Positions 53,304 through 62,941 of a DNA stretch of 64,000 nt are shown in pieces (the stretch's first letter is position 1; every line of letters begins with the position of its first letter). The translations under genes were made by a program, and so were the position numbers. The DNA is taken from positions 186,001 to 250,000 of the forward strand of contig NZ_VXKK01000026.1 in assembly GCF_008693105.1 (NCBI RefSeq), written 5' to 3'. Source of the DNA: Corynebacterium flavescens. GTDB taxonomy: Bacteria; Actinomycetota; Actinomycetes; Mycobacteriales; Mycobacteriaceae. The notes below the pieces were generated by a model. That model saw only the letters and a list, made by a program, of their open reading frames with translations, was not told the DNA's origin and ran no database searches.

Positions 53304-56300
53304 GTTCTGTTGGGCAGCGTGAGCGCCTCACGCAAGATCGGGTCGTAGATGTACTTTCAAGCCAGCTCGGGTATGAGTACGCCGGAGACTGGAAAGACCG
53401 AGCCAACTCCAACGTGGAGGAGGAGCTGCTCCGCCAGAACCTTCTTGCTCGTGGCTACGACGAGGATCTTGTTCGGCGCGCTATTCAGCAATTCATTACC
53501 GCGACTTCTCTGCCGGCAGGTGGATCACTATACGACGCCAACCGGAAAGTGTACGGCCTGCTCCGCTACGGCGTGAAGGTCAAGCGCAGCGTCTCGGAGA
53601 ACTTCGAAACGATCTGGCTTATCGACTGGAAGGACCCGGAGGCTAATCACTTTGTGGTGGCCGAAGAGGTCTCTATCAAGGGCAAGAACACCAAGCGCCC
53701 TGACGTCGTGCTTTACGTCAACGGCATCGCTCTCGGGGTCATTGAGCTCAAGCGCTCTAAGGTCAGCGTTGGTGACGGCATTCGTCAGCATCTGGGCAAT
53801 CAAAAAGCGGACTTCGTTCGTCCTTTCTTCACCACGGTCCAGCTACTGTTCGCTGGCAATGACGTCGAGGGGCTTCGCTACGGCGTGATCGAAACCCCAG
53901 AGAAGTACTGGCTGGAGTGGAAGGAACCAAGTGAGGTTGAGAACCATCTCGACCGTGGCCTGCTTCAGATGGCGAACAAGCAGCGCTTCCTCGAACTCAT
54001 CCATGACTTCATCGTCTTCGACTCTGGCGTGAAGAAAACAGCTCGGCATAACCAGTATTTTGGGATCAAGGCCGCCCAGGAACGCATCGCTCGTCGAGAA
54101 GGCGGGATTATTTGGCACACCCAAGGTTCAGGCAAGAGCTTGACGATGGTGTGGCTAGCGAAGTGGATCCGGGAGAACCAGCGTGAGGCCCGCGTCTTAG
54201 TGATCACTGACCGCACGGAGCTGGATGAGCAGATCGAGAAGGTTTTTGCTGGTGTCGATGAGACCATCGAACGGTCGACGTCTGGAGTCGGCATGATCGG
54301 CATGCTCAACCGGAACCAGCCGTGGCTGATGTGCTCCCTGGTGCATAAGTTCCGGGGTGATGACGAGAAGGATCAGGGCGAGACCGAAGACTTCGTTCGT
54401 CAGCTCAAGAAGCCCCTGCTCGAGGGGTTCAGTCCGAAAGGCAATCTCTTCATCTTCGTCGATGAGGCTCACCGTACACAGAGCGGCAAGCTTCACAGTG
54501 CGATGAAGGAACTGCTGCCGAATGCGATGTTCATCGGCTTTACCGGCACACCTCTTCTCAAGAAGGACAAGGCCTCCAGTATTGAGACTTTCGGCTCCTA
54601 CATCCACACCTACAAATTCGATGAGGCTGTTGAAGATGGCGTGGTTCTGGACCTTCGCTACGAAGCCCGTGACATCGAGCAGAAACTCACGAGCCCAGAG
54701 CGGGTCGATGAGTGGTTCCAAATCCACACCCAGGGCATGACCGATCTCAGTAAACACCGGCTCAAGCAGCGCTGGGCGACGATCAAGGCAGTTGAATCGG
54801 CAGAGCCTCGAGCCCGGCAGATCGCAGCTGATATCTTGATGGATATGGCACGCATGCCTCGCTTGATGGATGGTCGAGGCAACGCCATGCTGGTCTGCTC
54901 GAGTGTTTACCAAGCCTGCAAATTCTACGAGATCTTCAGTCGTAGCGAGCTTGCCGGCAAGCTAGCGATAATCACCAGTTATGAGCCGAATGCGTCGCAG
55001 ATTTCGAAGGAAGATTCTGGGGCCGGCAAGAATGAAGAGATCGTGAAGTATGAGACGTATCGTCACATGCTGGCTGACTACTTCCAGACCAACGCCGATG
55101 ATGCGGCCAAGCGGATCGAGGAGTTTGAGAAGAGCGTCAAAGAGACGTTCATCAAGCACCCGGGCCAGATGCGTCTTCTCATCGTGGTCGATAAGCTGCT
55201 GACCGGCTTCGATGCTCCGAGTGCTACCTATCTCTATATTGATAAGAACATGCAGGATCATGGTCTGTTCCAGGCCATCTGCCGTGTTAACCGGCTTGAT
55301 GGTGACGATAAGGAATACGGTTACATCGTTGACTACCGAGACCTGTTCAAATCTCTCGAGACTGCGGTGTCTGACTACACCTCAGAAGCTTTCGGTGACT
55401 ATGACCAGGACGATATCGACGGATTACTTAAAGACCGTATCGAGCAGGAACGCCAGGATCTCGATGATGCTCTAGAGATGGTTCGTGCCTTGTGCGAGCC
55501 GGTTGCCCCACCTAAGGGAACGCTCCAGTACCAGCACTATTTTTGTGCGATTGAAAGTGGTAACGCTGAGCAGCTCAAAGCCAATGAACCAAAGCGCGTG
55601 GATCTGTACAAGGGTGTGGCGAGCTTGGTGAGGGCTTACGCCAACTTAGCCAATCGTATGAGTGATGCCGGTTACTCCGAAACCGATGCTGAATTCATCA
55701 AGCGCCAGGTCAAGCACTTCGTCGATGTCCGTGACGAAGTCAAGCTTGGTGCTGGTGAGAATATGGATCTCAAGCAATTCGAGGCGGGCATGCGTTCCCT
55801 GCTGGATACTTATATCCAGGCAGACGCTTCCCGAAACCTGGCGACCTTTGACCAGGGGCTCGTGCAACTCATCGTCGAACATGGAGTTGGGGCTTTGGAG
55901 AAACTTCCGGAGAACATCCGAAAGACCCCGGAGGCTGCGGCTGAAACTATTGTCAATAACGTCCGTAAGACGATTGTTGACGAGCAGGCCATGAACCCGA
56001 AGTATTACGAGTCTATGTCTACTCTGCTCGATGCTCTGATTGAGCAGCGTCGTGAGGCTGTGATCGACTACGAGGAGTATCTGCTTAAGCTGGTTGAGTT
56101 CACCCAGCGTCTCGCTAAGGGCGAATCTGATAGGAAGTTCCCTGACTGGGCCAAGACGCCAGCTCGCCGGGCTCTGATCGACTTCGCGTGGCCCCAGGGC
56201 ATTGAGGTTGATGTGGAACGTGTATATAGCACCATCCAACGCAATAAAGAACATGGCTGGTCTGGAGATAAGACCAAGCAAAAGTCTCTGATGCGTACTC

Positions 56301-56386
56301 TTGCACTCAACTTCCCTGGGCTCCTAGATAAAACGCAGATGGAAAGTCTGCTTGATCAACTGAAAAAGCATGATGAATTCCGCTAG
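53300..56386 (+). CDS. hsdR: Type I restriction endonuclease subunit
   Basis: 1028 residues. The N-terminal PD-(D/E)XK nuclease has Asp135 and the Glu149-Leu-Lys151 motif (KRPDVVLYVNGIALGVIELKRS). The SF2 translocase has Walker A HTQGSGKSLTM, motif II FVDEAHRTQSG (DEAH), motif III GFTGTPLL and motif VI QAICRVNRLDG. The C-terminal helical region binds HsdM. HsdR translocates DNA from an unmethylated site and cuts at a distance. Full length, with no broken motifs, so probably active. Confidence 0.95.
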   Translation: MSSVGQRERLTQDRVVDVLSSQLGYEYAGDWKDRANSNVEEELLRQNLLARGYDEDLVRRAIQQFITATSLPAGGSLYDANRKVYGLLRYGVKVKRSVSENFETIWLIDWKDPEANHFVVAEEVSIKGKNTKRPDVVLYVNGIALGVIELKRSKVSVGDGIRQHLGNQKADFVRPFFTTVQLLFAGNDVEGLRYGVIETPEKYWLEWKEPSEVENHLDRGLLQMANKQRFLELIHDFIVFDSGVKKTARHNQYFGIKAAQERIARREGGIIWHTQGSGKSLTMVWLAKWIRENQREARVLVITDRTELDEQIEKVFAGVDETIERSTSGVGMIGMLNRNQPWLMCSLVHKFRGDDEKDQGETEDFVRQLKKPLLEGFSPKGNLFIFVDEAHRTQSGKLHSAMKELLPNAMFIGFTGTPLLKKDKASSIETFGSYIHTYKFDEAVEDGVVLDLRYEARDIEQKLTSPERVDEWFQIHTQGMTDLSKHRLKQRWATIKAVESAEPRARQIAADILMDMARMPRLMDGRGNAMLVCSSVYQACKFYEIFSRSELAGKLAIITSYEPNASQISKEDSGAGKNEEIVKYETYRHMLADYFQTNADDAAKRIEEFEKSVKETFIKHPGQMRLLIVVDKLLTGFDAPSATYLYIDKNMQDHGLFQAICRVNRLDGDDKEYGYIVDYRDLFKSLETAVSDYTSEAFGDYDQDDIDGLLKDRIEQERQDLDDALEMVRALCEPVAPPKGTLQYQHYFCAIESGNAEQLKANEPKRVDLYKGVASLVRAYANLANRMSDAGYSETDAEFIKRQVKHFVDVRDEVKLGAGENMDLKQFEAGMRSLLDTYIQADASRNLATFDQGLVQLIVEHGVGALEKLPENIRKTPEAAAETIVNNVRKTIVDEQAMNPKYYESMSTLLDALIEQRREAVIDYEEYLLKLVEFTQRLAKGESDRKFPDWAKTPARRALIDFAWPQGIEVDVERVYSTIQRNKEHGWSGDKTKQKSLMRTLALNFPGLLDKTQMESLLDQLKKHDEFR

Positions 56387-57116
56387 CTCCTATCTCACTG
56401 TTTCCGGTTTTGATGTTGAGCTGGTCTACAAAGACATCAAGAACATGCACTTGTCGGTGTATCCGCCGATGGGGCGTGTTCGGGTGGCTGCGCCCGCTCG
56501 GTTAGATGAGGACACTATTCGCCGGGCTGTCGTACAACGCCTGCCGTGGATCCGACGAGAACGCGATCGTCTCCAGAACGCTAACCGGCAATCCAAGCGA
56601 CAGATGGTCTCGGGGGAGAGCCACTATGTCTGGGGTAGGCGCTACCGGCTTGATGTCTCGAAGCACAGCGGCAACCCTAAGGTGGTCGTCTCGGCCGACA
56701 CCCTCTGGCTCTACTCTCCGGAAGGATCGACACCCGAGGATCGGTTCGGGATCCTTGACCGTTGGTACCGGCGAGAACTCAAGTCAGCGCTTCCGCCTCT
56801 GGTTGAGAAATGGGAGTCTGCCATGGGTGTGAAAGCTAACCAGATCACGGTCAAGCGCATGAAAACTAAGTGGGGATCTTGCAATCCTGATAGTCGTAAT
56901 ATCTGGTTTAACCCGGAGCTGGCGAAGAAGAATCCTCGGAGTCTGGAGTATCTCGTAGTTCATGAGCTCGCCCATCTGATTGAGCGATCCCATAATGCGA
57001 AGTTTGTGGCGGTTATGGATCAGTATTTACCGGATTGGACCGCACGACGAGATGAACTTAATGATACTCCTCTGGCAGCTGAAGACTGGGAAGGCACGTT
57101 AAGTACCTATGCTTAG
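56370..57116 (+). CDS. YgjP-like (DUF45) zinc metallopeptidase
   Basis: 248 residues. The zinc motif is VVHELAHLIERSHNAKF, with His198, Glu199, His202 and a third ligand His208, after the WGSCN motif (KWGSCNPDSRNIWFN) typical of YgjP/SprT-like enzymes. Family members often sit after hsdR, and their role in restriction is not established; they may process or control a system component. The ATG lies 17 bp inside hsdR. It closes the five-gene operon. Confidence 0.85.
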   Translation: MMNSASSYLTVSGFDVELVYKDIKNMHLSVYPPMGRVRVAAPARLDEDTIRRAVVQRLPWIRRERDRLQNANRQSKRQMVSGESHYVWGRRYRLDVSKHSGNPKVVVSADTLWLYSPEGSTPEDRFGILDRWYRRELKSALPPLVEKWESAMGVKANQITVKRMKTKWGSCNPDSRNIWFNPELAKKNPRSLEYLVVHELAHLIERSHNAKFVAVMDQYLPDWTARRDELNDTPLAAEDWEGTLSTYA

Positions 57117-57158
57117 GGGGTCTGTTTGGCGCACACTGAAGATGGAAAGGCTGCTTTC

Positions 57159-58790
57159 ATGATTTCTAAAGTCAGAATCCGAAACTTCAAAGGGTTGCGA
57201 AACTATGAGGCAACGTTTAGTCCGAAATACAACGTGATTGTAGGCGCAAACGGAGCAGGAAAATCTACCTTGCTTGAAGCTATCGGGTTGGCAATAGGGG
57301 GACGAATCAACGGACAGTGGCCGAGTGATGCCCTCTCCCCTTACTGGTTTCATACACAAACAACTAAAGAGTTCTTCGACGCATACTCTGCAGGACAGCG
57401 TCCGGAGGTGCCGAAGATAGTCATCGAAGTAATTTTAGATAACAGCTCGAAGAATCCGGACTTGGCCCGCCTCCAAGGAAAGATGAACAGCAAAAAAGCA
57501 AATGAAACTGGGCTTGCATTCGAATTATCTCTGAACGATGACTATGCAAAAGAGTTTTGGGACTACATGGCCGCATGGGAAGAAAATGGAGTAAGTGCCA
57601 AGCTCTTCCCGACCGAATACTTTGAGACCTACTGGCATTCGTTTGGTAGTCCCGACCGACTCACGCGAAAACCTCGAGGGCTGAATTTCGCACTAATTGG
57701 GCCGCAAACAAGCACTTTGAACCGAGGAGTGGATCGATATACCCGTCAGCTTCTGGCAGACCACATCCCTGACGAAGTTGCTGCTAATTTGTCGGTGACA
57801 CTTAGATCGTCTTTCACTTCATCCACACAAAGCGCCCTAGAATCAGTTAATGAAAAAATTAAGAACGATCCGGCTAAACCATTAAAGCAGCTTGGAATAC
57901 AGATTGACCCAGCAGTTTCTGGTCAGTGGCAGTCAGGGATTACCCCCGCGATTAACAGTCTTCCCTTTAGCCATGCCGGTTTCGGAGAACAAGCCATAGC
58001 AAAGGTGGAGGTATCACTACTTAAATCTGGGACGAAGGCAGATCTGATACTCATTGAAGAGCCAGAGAACCACCTTTCCCACACAAAATTACGTCAGCTT
58101 CTGGACCGAATTAAGGCTCTCGGCGCCGATCAGCAGATAATCGTCACAACTCATAGTTCCTTTGTGCTTAACCGGTTGGGGCTTGATGGCCTCATGCTTA
58201 TGGAGGGAGGCGTTGGAGCCCGCCTTTCCGACCTGGAGTCCAAGGACATCAAATTCTTTCAGAAGTTGCCTAACTTCGACACTCTGCGTCTCATTTTGGC
58301 AGACCACGTAGTGCTTGTTGAGGGAATTAGTGATCTCCTAATCGTCGAGAAAGCTATCGAGCGAATCTACGGCAGTGGCTCATCGGATCTCGGAGTCGAC
58401 ATCATTTCGGTAGAAGGGGTCAAGCATGAGAGATGGTTCCGGCTTGCCGCTCTGCTCAAGAAACGGGTGATCGGAATTCGTGATAACGATGGACGAGACG
58501 ATGGGCATTGGGAGGAGAAATATCGCGTGTCCCTGGGGGATAGCCTCCTTTTTGTGGGAAAAAACGCATACGGGAAGACGCTCGAGCCGCAGCTAGAGTA
58601 CGTAAACAGGGAGAATATGCCTGCATTGAAGGAGAGTCTTGAAATACCAGAGGGGCAAGATTTTGTGGAGTGGAGCACTGCGCAGAAGTCAGATGCGGCC
58701 CTCAAGCTTGTAGAACTGCCAGACAAAGACTGGAAGATACCTGAATATATTAATGAAGCAGTGCGCGCTATTTTTCCCGAGATGCTATGA
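57159..58790 (+). CDS. OLD-family ATPase/TOPRIM nuclease (GajA-like)
   Basis: 543 residues. The ABC-type ATPase part has Walker A GANGAGKST (Lys35), Walker B ADLILIEEPENHLS and the H-loop TTHSSFV. The C-terminal TOPRIM domain has VVLVEGISDLLIVEKAIERI (Glu) and IGIRDNDGRDDG (acidic DxD-type). This is the layout of class 2 OLD nucleases, paired with UvrD-like helicases in the Gabija system. The ATG at 57159 has GGAAAGG 8 nt upstream; the TTG at 57126 has none. The DNA is visibly AT-richer than the hsd genes, suggesting a separate origin. The helicase gene overlaps its stop. Confidence 0.85.
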   Translation: MISKVRIRNFKGLRNYEATFSPKYNVIVGANGAGKSTLLEAIGLAIGGRINGQWPSDALSPYWFHTQTTKEFFDAYSAGQRPEVPKIVIEVILDNSSKNPDLARLQGKMNSKKANETGLAFELSLNDDYAKEFWDYMAAWEENGVSAKLFPTEYFETYWHSFGSPDRLTRKPRGLNFALIGPQTSTLNRGVDRYTRQLLADHIPDEVAANLSVTLRSSFTSSTQSALESVNEKIKNDPAKPLKQLGIQIDPAVSGQWQSGITPAINSLPFSHAGFGEQAIAKVEVSLLKSGTKADLILIEEPENHLSHTKLRQLLDRIKALGADQQIIVTTHSSFVLNRLGLDGLMLMEGGVGARLSDLESKDIKFFQKLPNFDTLRLILADHVVLVEGISDLLIVEKAIERIYGSGSSDLGVDIISVEGVKHERWFRLAALLKKRVIGIRDNDGRDDGHWEEKYRVSLGDSLLFVGKNAYGKTLEPQLEYVNRENMPALKESLEIPEGQDFVEWSTAQKSDAALKLVELPDKDWKIPEYINEAVRAIFPEML

Positions 58791-59884
58791 ACAACGAAGC
58801 TTTAATAGCAGTAGCTGGCGCGGGTAAGACTGAAGGCGTTGTCCAAAAATTTGCAAAATCGGAAAAGAAGACCCTCTTCATTACTTACACCAGCACTGGG
58901 CAAGAGGAGCTCAAGTCCCGGCTTACAGCCGCTAATCCGTTTGCTGGCCATGAGGTGGTCGGATGGTATGGGTTCTTAATCGAGCATTTCTTGAAGCCAT
59001 TTATCCCCGATTACCTTGGGGGAGGGACCCGATACGCAGGATTTAATAGAGATTATCGACCCAAGCGTTGGGATAAGGGGCATCGCAAGCATTTTGACGC
59101 AGAAGGCCGGATCGGTGGCCAATCGGTGTCTTTCGTCTCCAAGGAAATTTGTGATGCCAACCGAAAGCAGCCGATATCACGATTAGAGATGATCTATGAT
59201 CAGATAATCATTGATGAGGTTCAAGACTTAGCTGGGAATGATCTAGTAATTCTCCAACACCTACTTCAATCCAGCATTTCTATCTTCATGGTTGGAGATA
59301 TTCGGCAAACTGTTTTTGAAACCACAACGAGCGATCGCAAATATCCTCAATTCCGCAAAGCAGCAAAAATTGGTTGGTTCATGTCAATGCGCGACAAAGG
59401 CCTGCTTGAGCTAAAGTTCGACTCAGTTAACAGGCGCTGCCATAAGGATATCGTCAGAGTGTCAAATTTTGTATTCAGCCCTGACTATAATTTTCCCGAA
59501 GCTACTTCAGAACACTCTGATTCCGGAGTTGGGTTTGGGCTTCACCACGTCGCTCCTAACCAAGTGTTAAAGTACTGTGAGCAATTTAAACCTCTTGTGC
59601 TCAGGTGGAGTAAAGCGTCAGAGAAGAGTTGGGCCAAATATTTGGACTTTGACACTTTTGGCAATGTAAAGGGGCGAACCGTCGAGCATGTTCTGATTTT
59701 CCCCACAGATGCAATGAAGGATTTCTTGGCTAGCGGTGCACCAATCAAGAAAGATGAGCCTGCGGCCAAGTTTTACGTCGGCATTACAAGGGCGCGCTAC
59801 AGTGTGGGCTTCGTACTTCCGAAGTCCTTTGATTTTGCAGACAGTCTAGATCCATCGTCCTTCAAGCTCTGGACGACAGACTGA
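58787..59884 (+). CDS. Compact UvrD-like SF1 helicase (GajB-like)
   Basis: 365 residues, shorter than typical GajB (about 490) or UvrD (over 650). All core motifs are present: Walker A AVAGAGKT (Lys14), Ia FITYTSTGQEELKSRL, II IIIDEVQDLAG, III MVGDIRQTVFET, V-like VKGRTVEHVLIFP and VI YVGITRARYSVGF. The 1B/2B insertions must be very small. ATGA overlap with the OLD gene indicates equal translation. In Gabija, GajB activates GajA when DNA ends or depleted nucleotides are sensed. The shortness makes this a variant worth testing. Confidence 0.8.
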   Translation: MNNEALIAVAGAGKTEGVVQKFAKSEKKTLFITYTSTGQEELKSRLTAANPFAGHEVVGWYGFLIEHFLKPFIPDYLGGGTRYAGFNRDYRPKRWDKGHRKHFDAEGRIGGQSVSFVSKEICDANRKQPISRLEMIYDQIIIDEVQDLAGNDLVILQHLLQSSISIFMVGDIRQTVFETTTSDRKYPQFRKAAKIGWFMSMRDKGLLELKFDSVNRRCHKDIVRVSNFVFSPDYNFPEATSEHSDSGVGFGLHHVAPNQVLKYCEQFKPLVLRWSKASEKSWAKYLDFDTFGNVKGRTVEHVLIFPTDAMKDFLASGAPIKKDEPAAKFYVGITRARYSVGFVLPKSFDFADSLDPSSFKLWTTD

Positions 59885-59969
59885 CGAGGTCACGTCTGGG
59901 TCCGGGTGCCGTCAGCGTTCCGCTTAGTTAGCTCTAAATTGGCGGGTCAGCGTGATATAATACCAGCAT

Positions 59970-60893
59970 ATGATTCTATTTGAAGTGGGCCAGGACTCGG
60001 CCAAGCAGGTTAAGCCCATGACTACCGTCAATGGCAAGAAGGTTCTGGAGCGAGATGTCCAGAAAATCTTCGAGGCGAGTCTTCATGAGATCTTGGGTGT
60101 ACACTTCCTGGCCAGCGAATACGCCACTAGCTTTGGTGGGCGCATGGACACTCTTGGCATCGATGACGACGGCAACCCCTGCATTATCGAGTACAAGAAG
60201 GGCCAGAATGAGAACGTCATCAACCAGGGGCTTTCGTACTTGCGTTGGCTGCTCGATCATAAGGACAGCTTCCATGTCCTGTGCCAGCAGAAGGGTGTGG
60301 AGCACGAGGTGCAGTGGGATGCGCCTCGGGTGATCTGCGTGGCGGAGAGCTACAACAAGTTTGATACCGACACCGCCGACCTGCTGCCGATCAAGATTGA
60401 ACTTCTTAGGTACCAGCTGTTCGAAAACGGGATGCTGACCCTCGACACTGAGAGCTACCAGAAGGTCAAGATCTCTGGGATGCCGAAGCTCGAGGCCGGC
60501 AACAAAGAGAGCATCGAGCCTCTCCAGCAGACCTTCATCCTCGAGGAGCATATCGCCAAGGGTGGACCGAACAGCCGCAAAATCTTCGCCGACCTACGCG
60601 AGCGCATCCTCGGTCTCGACCAGGAGATGCAGATCGAGCCCAAGAAGCTCTACGTAGCCTTCAAGATGACCCGCAATGTGGTGGATATTGTGGTCCAGAA
60701 GCCAAAACTCTGGCTATTTCTTAACGTCAAGACGGGAACGCTCTATGATCCCGAGGGGCTTGCGCAAGACCTGGAGACACCGGTGAAGATCGGGCGCTGG
60801 GGTAATGGAGACTACCGGGTGGAGATCACCGCTAGCACTAACCTTGATTACGCGATGACACTGGTCAAGCAGAGCTACGAGATGAATCGGTAG
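59970..60893 (+). CDS. PD-(D/E)XK nuclease-like protein with DUF5655 C-terminus
   Basis: 307 residues. The N-terminal nuclease fold has the acidic site GGRMDTLGIDDDGNPCIIEYKKG, Asp60 with Glu74-Tyr-Lys76 (the D...ExK pattern), and the C-terminal part (about 190-307) matches DUF5655. Related proteins are predicted endonucleases, often near R-M genes. A perfect TATAAT at 59956-59961 lies 8 nt before the ATG, so it has its own leaderless promoter and is independent of the Gabija-like pair. No methyltransferase partner is adjacent. Confidence 0.75.
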   Translation: MILFEVGQDSAKQVKPMTTVNGKKVLERDVQKIFEASLHEILGVHFLASEYATSFGGRMDTLGIDDDGNPCIIEYKKGQNENVINQGLSYLRWLLDHKDSFHVLCQQKGVEHEVQWDAPRVICVAESYNKFDTDTADLLPIKIELLRYQLFENGMLTLDTESYQKVKISGMPKLEAGNKESIEPLQQTFILEEHIAKGGPNSRKIFADLRERILGLDQEMQIEPKKLYVAFKMTRNVVDIVVQKPKLWLFLNVKTGTLYDPEGLAQDLETPVKIGRWGNGDYRVEITASTNLDYAMTLVKQSYEMNR

Positions 60894-60964
60894 GAGATAT
60901 GGCTGCCCTGCTTTTCAACATGATCTTGCGCTGCCGGCGGAGCTAATTAGGGAGGATTGAAACG

Positions 60965-62320
60965 ATGGCTACGAAAAACACCTTAGAGCCGGACGACCTA
61001 CGAATTGGCTGGTACTACCATGACCAATCAGAGGACGGGTCGACTCCAGCAGCAACGCTCCTTCGTAACGAGGGCGACATGATCTCGCTGTCTATTCCCA
61101 TCGCGGAAGAAGATGCCTGGGGGCCGGTTTCGCGTTGGTTCGATGGTACGGGGGTGCGGTACGACGATGATCCCGACCAAACCAAGTACACCTACGTTCC
61201 GCCGAAGGAGCTTCTTTTTACCGATACTCGCGGACCTGTCGGACTCTTTCACTGTCGCAATCTCGGCAAACGGTCGGTCATGGGCGGAACCGCTGAGGGG
61301 AGAATCCGCGTTGGATTTGCCGTACTGGGTGCGCACTCGCTGGAGCACGGGCAGCCTCATCGCCTGCGGACCTATATCCCCGGGATGGCAAAGTGGATTG
61401 GACTAACTTCGCTGCAGGTAAAACCGGAGCAAGACGAGAGCGGGATCTCTACTGGGCTGTCCCTGAAGACTGCTTCGCTCAAGCCGCTTGAACTTGAGCC
61501 GGGTCTTTTCCTGGACACCGCCTGGCACTCCAACTATGACCGCAGCGATAATCATTTTGAAATCTCGGACCCGCCGTTTATTGAGTCTGTTATAGGAGGT
61601 GGTGCGGATTTCTACGATCACCTCAAGAAACACCAGCTCTTCCGCGACCTGGTCGACCTCGCGTATTGGCAACCGACAGGTTATTACCGAATCCAATCTA
61701 GCCGGGACGAAGACATCGAGCTCAAGTCTCGGAAGTGGCGCGAAGTAAAGACCTACCTCGTTCGCCCTCAAGAAGACGGCCATTCAGCCACTGCACTTTT
61801 CCACTTCGGGCAGATCGGTGCCGAGGGGTTCCAGAAGTGGTCCGAGATGCGTCACAAGTACGACCGCGCAATTGGACCGCTCATGTCACTCCTCGGCATG
61901 AAGGGGAGTGCGGTTGAAACACAGCTCATCCAATCCTGCGTAGGTCTCGAGGGATTGGGCGTGCAACTCGCGCGAGACAGCGGAGTGAAAAAGCGAGAGA
62001 TTCTTCAGAAGCGACTTGAGCGCGTGGTCGATGACCTTGGCTTCTCTTTTAGCGAGGACTGGGCGAAGCGCACGGCTGACCGCTACAACGACATCAAGCA
62101 CTACGACCGGGATGCGTTGGTTGACCCACTCGACGTCTACTACAACCTGCTTGAGAACGAGCTTGTTTTTCGTTCATGGGTGGCGCTGCGCCTCGGGCTA
62201 TCTCCGGAGTACGTACTGACTCATATCAGTACAACGCCTGCTGGCCAATCGCTGATCGGCCAGCCTGGTATATCTTTCCCCGAGCCTGCGGGAGAGGCCG
62301 ATGATTCGGAGGAGTCGTAG
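60965..62320 (+). CDS. ApeA-like HEPN defence protein
   Basis: 451 residues. The N-terminal 280 residues are a beta-rich domain like the ApeA N-terminal domain (VGLFHCRNLGKRSVMGG, HRLRTYIPGMAKWIGL). The C-terminal helical domain ends with a HEPN R-x5-H motif, Arg373-His379 in DRYNDIKHYDR, and helices FETQLIQSC-like VETQLIQSCVGLEGLG and YYNLLENELVFRSWVALRLGL. ApeA proteins stop phage growth by cleaving RNA after infection. GGAGG lies 8 nt before the ATG. It is a single-gene system here, following the DUF5655 gene by 71 bp. Confidence 0.75.
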   Translation: MATKNTLEPDDLRIGWYYHDQSEDGSTPAATLLRNEGDMISLSIPIAEEDAWGPVSRWFDGTGVRYDDDPDQTKYTYVPPKELLFTDTRGPVGLFHCRNLGKRSVMGGTAEGRIRVGFAVLGAHSLEHGQPHRLRTYIPGMAKWIGLTSLQVKPEQDESGISTGLSLKTASLKPLELEPGLFLDTAWHSNYDRSDNHFEISDPPFIESVIGGGADFYDHLKKHQLFRDLVDLAYWQPTGYYRIQSSRDEDIELKSRKWREVKTYLVRPQEDGHSATALFHFGQIGAEGFQKWSEMRHKYDRAIGPLMSLLGMKGSAVETQLIQSCVGLEGLGVQLARDSGVKKREILQKRLERVVDDLGFSFSEDWAKRTADRYNDIKHYDRDALVDPLDVYYNLLENELVFRSWVALRLGLSPEYVLTHISTTPAGQSLIGQPGISFPEPAGEADDSEES

Positions 62321-62686
62321 AATAAATCTTGCCGAGGCTTCCTGGGTTAAGGGAAACTATCGACCACAAGCGGCATCCATCGAGTATGTGTAGTATCCGT
62401 TTGGTTCGATGGGTGGCCGCCCGGCTAGGAAGCTAAGCCATAGCGTGAGCGTAGGTGTTAGCTTTTCCGTCAGAGATATTTATCTCATTAACCCTGGTAG
62501 GCTGGCCTCTTTGAAGGGCTCAGCGGCGCTTGACAGCACCTCGTATATGTTACGTGATGATTGGCGTACAAAAGCACAATTCCGGGTCACATGCAGTATC
62601 GTGGCTCGGGATTTTCTCGTCCGGGTGGAGGCCCATTTTGAGCGTCTCCGTTATCGGCGTTGATAATGCAGGCGTGGTTTCGATCT
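62321..62686. other. Gene-free spacer between ApeA-like gene and yoeB
   Basis: 366 bp between convergent genes. I see no gene with plausible start and composition, no strong terminator and no second copy of the tRNA-Glu end. Only short antisense ORFs occur. Confidence 0.5.
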
Positions 62687-62941
62687 TCAGTAGTGGTAGC
62701 GGGCCTGAAGAATGATGAGATCTTCTCCAGCGACTAGATAGACCAGGCGGTGTTCATCGGTGATCCGCCGTGACCACGCCCCTTGTGCGCCGTACTTGAG
62801 TTCCTCGGGCTTTCCAATGCCTTCGAAAGGTTCGCGCAGGCATGCATCGATCAGGGTGTTGATGCGTTTTAGTATGCGCCGATCAATGGTTTGCCAATGC
62901 TTATAGTCCTCCCACGCCGACTTGTCCCAGACGAGACGCAT
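62687..62941 (-). CDS. yoeB: YoeB/Txe-type mRNA interferase toxin
   Basis: 84 residues of the RelE/YoeB family, which cuts mRNA on the ribosome. Family features: DKSAWEDYKHWQTIDRRILKRINTLI, GIGKPEELKYGAQGAWSRRITDEHRLVY (catalytic Glu and Arg) and the C-terminal ARYHY with His83. Its ATG overlaps the last base of the antitoxin stop (TAATG), so toxin is made only with antitoxin. It stabilises the island or acts as a defence layer. Confidence 0.93.
   Translation of the reverse strand: MRLVWDKSAWEDYKHWQTIDRRILKRINTLIDACLREPFEGIGKPEELKYGAQGAWSRRITDEHRLVYLVAGEDLIILQARYHY

Noticed and set aside
62321..62686. Possible right attachment site in the spacer before yoeB
   Set aside because: No stretch matches the tRNA-Glu 3' half beyond a few bases.
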